This document shows, piece after piece, positions 14,206-15,529 of a stretch of 15,529 bases of DNA. Source of the DNA: an uncultured Collinsella sp. (GTDB lineage: Bacteria > Actinomycetota > Coriobacteriia > Coriobacteriales > Coriobacteriaceae); NCBI GenBank assembly GCA_900546105.1, contig URBP01000051.1, positions 1 through 15,529 of the forward strand. The letters are read 5' to 3'. A program made the position numbers and the translations under genes. A model generated the notes under the pieces. That model ran no database searches. It was not told where the DNA came from and saw only the letters and a program-made list of their open reading frames with translations. Within the stretch, counting starts at the first letter, position 1; every line of letters begins with the position of its first letter.

Positions 14206-15441
14206 ATGTTTAATAAAAAGCCCCTCGCGGATACCACCACCCGAAGACCCTCAACTGGTGCGCAGGCCAAGATCTACAGTCGCGATAACGTGGCTCGCTA
14301 TTCCGAGCGCGCTCGTCAACGCCGCCGTAGCCACACGATTCGTCACGTCGCGCTCATTGTCGTGCTTGGCGTGCTGCTGAGTGCCACTACCGCTGCCGGC
14401 CTGTGGTTTGCCACCATTATGGGCAAGCTCGGCGATTCTAATGTCATTACTGACAATCTGCGTCGGGTTCTGGTTGACACCGATGAGGCAAAGGATCCGT
14501 TCTACGTGCTGCTTCTTGGCACCGACGGCCGTCCGGGCGAGGATACGTATCGTGCCGACTCGATTATCCTGGCTCGCATCGACCCCACGCAAAAGCAGGC
14601 GACGCTCATTTCCGTTCCGCGCGACACCAAGGTCGAGTACAAGGGCGAGACCATGAAGATCAACGCCTGCCATACCGTTGGCGGCGCCGAGGCCATGGTC
14701 GAGGCGGTCAACGAGCTGTGCGGTGTTCAGATCTCCCACTATGCCGAGGTCAGCTTCGACGGTATGCAGGCGCTGATTGATTCGGTTGGCGGTATCGACA
14801 TTAACGCAACCGATGATGTTGACGACCCCGAGCACCTGGATATTAAGATTACCGCTGGCCAGCAGCATATGGACGGTGCCACCGCCCTTACCTATGCCCG
14901 CTGCCGCTACACCTATGCCGACGGCGATTACACGCGCATGCGCCACCAGCGTCAGGTGCTTGGCGCCCTTGCCAACCAGATTCTCAATAACTTCGATGCC
15001 ACGAAGATCTTTGGCCTGGTTAATTCGCTGTCCGATATGCTCGTAACCGATATGAGCGTTCAGGATATCGTGGCTACGGTCAATGCCATGCGCGGTATGG
15101 ATGTCGACGGAATCTACTCGGCCAACCTGCCCTCGTACGCCGACGACAGCACCATGATCGACGGTGTGAGCTACGTCTTTGTCTACGAGGACGAGCTCAA
15201 GGAAATGATGGAGCGCGTCGATGCCGGCAAGGATCCCAAGGGTCCCAACACCATGGGTCTTTCCGACGGTTCCAGCTCTACGATCGGCGACCTCAGCAAC
15301 AACACGTCTGACGACTACGCAAACGGTACCGCAACCTCATCGGTCAGCTCTGACGATTCCGATGACTCAAGCGATTCGAGCGATTCGGACTACTACGAAC
15401 AGCCCACCGGCGACGGCAACGGTTACGAGGCCAACTACTAA
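14206..15441 (+). CDS. LytR-CpsA-Psr (LCP) family protein
   Basis: LCP proteins transfer polyprenyl-linked glycopolymers to peptidoglycan on the outer face of the membrane. The 411-residue protein has a basic cytosolic N-terminus (about 1-47, with RARQRRRSH), one membrane helix (48-70) and the LCP domain. The domain shows FYVLLLGTDGRPG (99-111), YRADSII (115-121), ISVPRDT (135-141) and TYARCRYTYADGDYTRMRHQ (229-248), which hold the conserved Asp and Arg residues. The tail (about 352-411) is low-complexity Ser/Asp/Asn and Tyr. ATG 14206 has AGG (14197-14199) at 6 bases; TTG 14200 is a less likely start. Adjacency to murA fits a cell-wall role. The exact polymer cannot be told. No terminator is visible after it. 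Confidence 0.92.
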   Translation: MFNKKPLADTTTRRPSTGAQAKIYSRDNVARYSERARQRRRSHTIRHVALIVVLGVLLSATTAAGLWFATIMGKLGDSNVITDNLRRVLVDTDEAKDPFYVLLLGTDGRPGEDTYRADSIILARIDPTQKQATLISVPRDTKVEYKGETMKINACHTVGGAEAMVEAVNELCGVQISHYAEVSFDGMQALIDSVGGIDINATDDVDDPEHLDIKITAGQQHMDGATALTYARCRYTYADGDYTRMRHQRQVLGALANQILNNFDATKIFGLVNSLSDMLVTDMSVQDIVATVNAMRGMDVDGIYSANLPSYADDSTMIDGVSYVFVYEDELKEMMERVDAGKDPKGPNTMGLSDGSSSTIGDLSNNTSDDYANGTATSSVSSDDSDDSSDSSDSDYYEQPTGDGNGYEANY

Positions 15442-15442
15442 G

Positions 15443-15529
15443 TTACGGCGTTTTACCAGCCCGCGTAACCAGTTGACGCTGCAAACCCGCCAGAGCGGCA
15501 ATCTGCCTTTCAACTTCGGCGGCATGATC
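15443..15529 (-). CDS. 3' end of a convergent minus-strand gene (partial)
   Basis: On the minus strand a frame open from the window edge ends at TAA (15445-15443), giving the 28-residue C-terminus DHAAEVERQIAALAGLQRQL followed by VTRAGKTP. The amphipathic, Ala/Leu/Gln-rich helix resembles the dimerisation helix ending many MerR-type regulators, but 28 residues cannot prove a family. Only one base separates its stop from that of the LCP gene, so the two genes converge tightly. GTTACG (15442-15447) and CGTAAC (15464-15469) form a small stem in its last codons. Confidence 0.5.
   Translation of the reverse strand, partial: DHAAEVERQIAALAGLQRQLVTRAGKTP

Overview
The window is a GC-rich, mostly core chromosomal segment of an actinobacterium-like anaerobe. 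The codon use, the actinobacterial style of the ATP synthase alpha and beta subunits and the gene order suggest a member of the Coriobacteriia, perhaps Collinsella; this taxonomic call is inference and no marker gene proves it. Nearly all genes are on the + strand and tightly packed.

Left part (1-5657). The first ~490 bases hold an AT-richer stretch with a REP-like inverted repeat (68-96), a possible divergent gene running off the left edge, and no convincing complete gene. Then come prmC (release-factor methyltransferase with a very large Ala/Glu-rich insertion), a hicA-hicB toxin-antitoxin pair with its own promoter and a perfect palindromic operator, tsaC/sua5 (tRNA t6A synthesis), glpK (glycerol kinase) and upp (uracil salvage), the last with a structured 5' leader.

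Middle (5658-12896). A 280-base intergenic region holds a strong hairpin and a likely promoter built around inverted repeats. It is followed by a complete F1Fo ATP synthase operon in the order atpI-like, B, E, F, H, A, G, D, C, closed by a clear intrinsic terminator. The c subunit reads as H+-coupled and is unusually short. The b subunit begins with what looks like a cleavable Sec signal peptide, and the delta subunit is about 20 residues short.

Right part (12897-15529). murA (first committed step of peptidoglycan synthesis) starts 13 bases after the terminator U-tract, so its transcription probably depends on read-through or on a promoter upstream of the hairpin. It is followed closely by an LCP-family membrane protein that probably attaches polymers to the cell wall and ends in a Ser/Asp-rich tail. 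The 3' end of a convergent minus-strand gene lies at the right edge.

The prmC - tsaC - upp - atp - murA order resembles the Bacillus subtilis chromosome, so this is an old gene neighbourhood into which hicAB appears to have been inserted. I did not find a wholly new multigene system. The most interesting points are lineage-specific remodelling of core proteins (PrmC, AtpF, AtpH, AtpE, TsaC), the HicAB operator with an unusual HicB, the upp leader and the atp/murA boundary.
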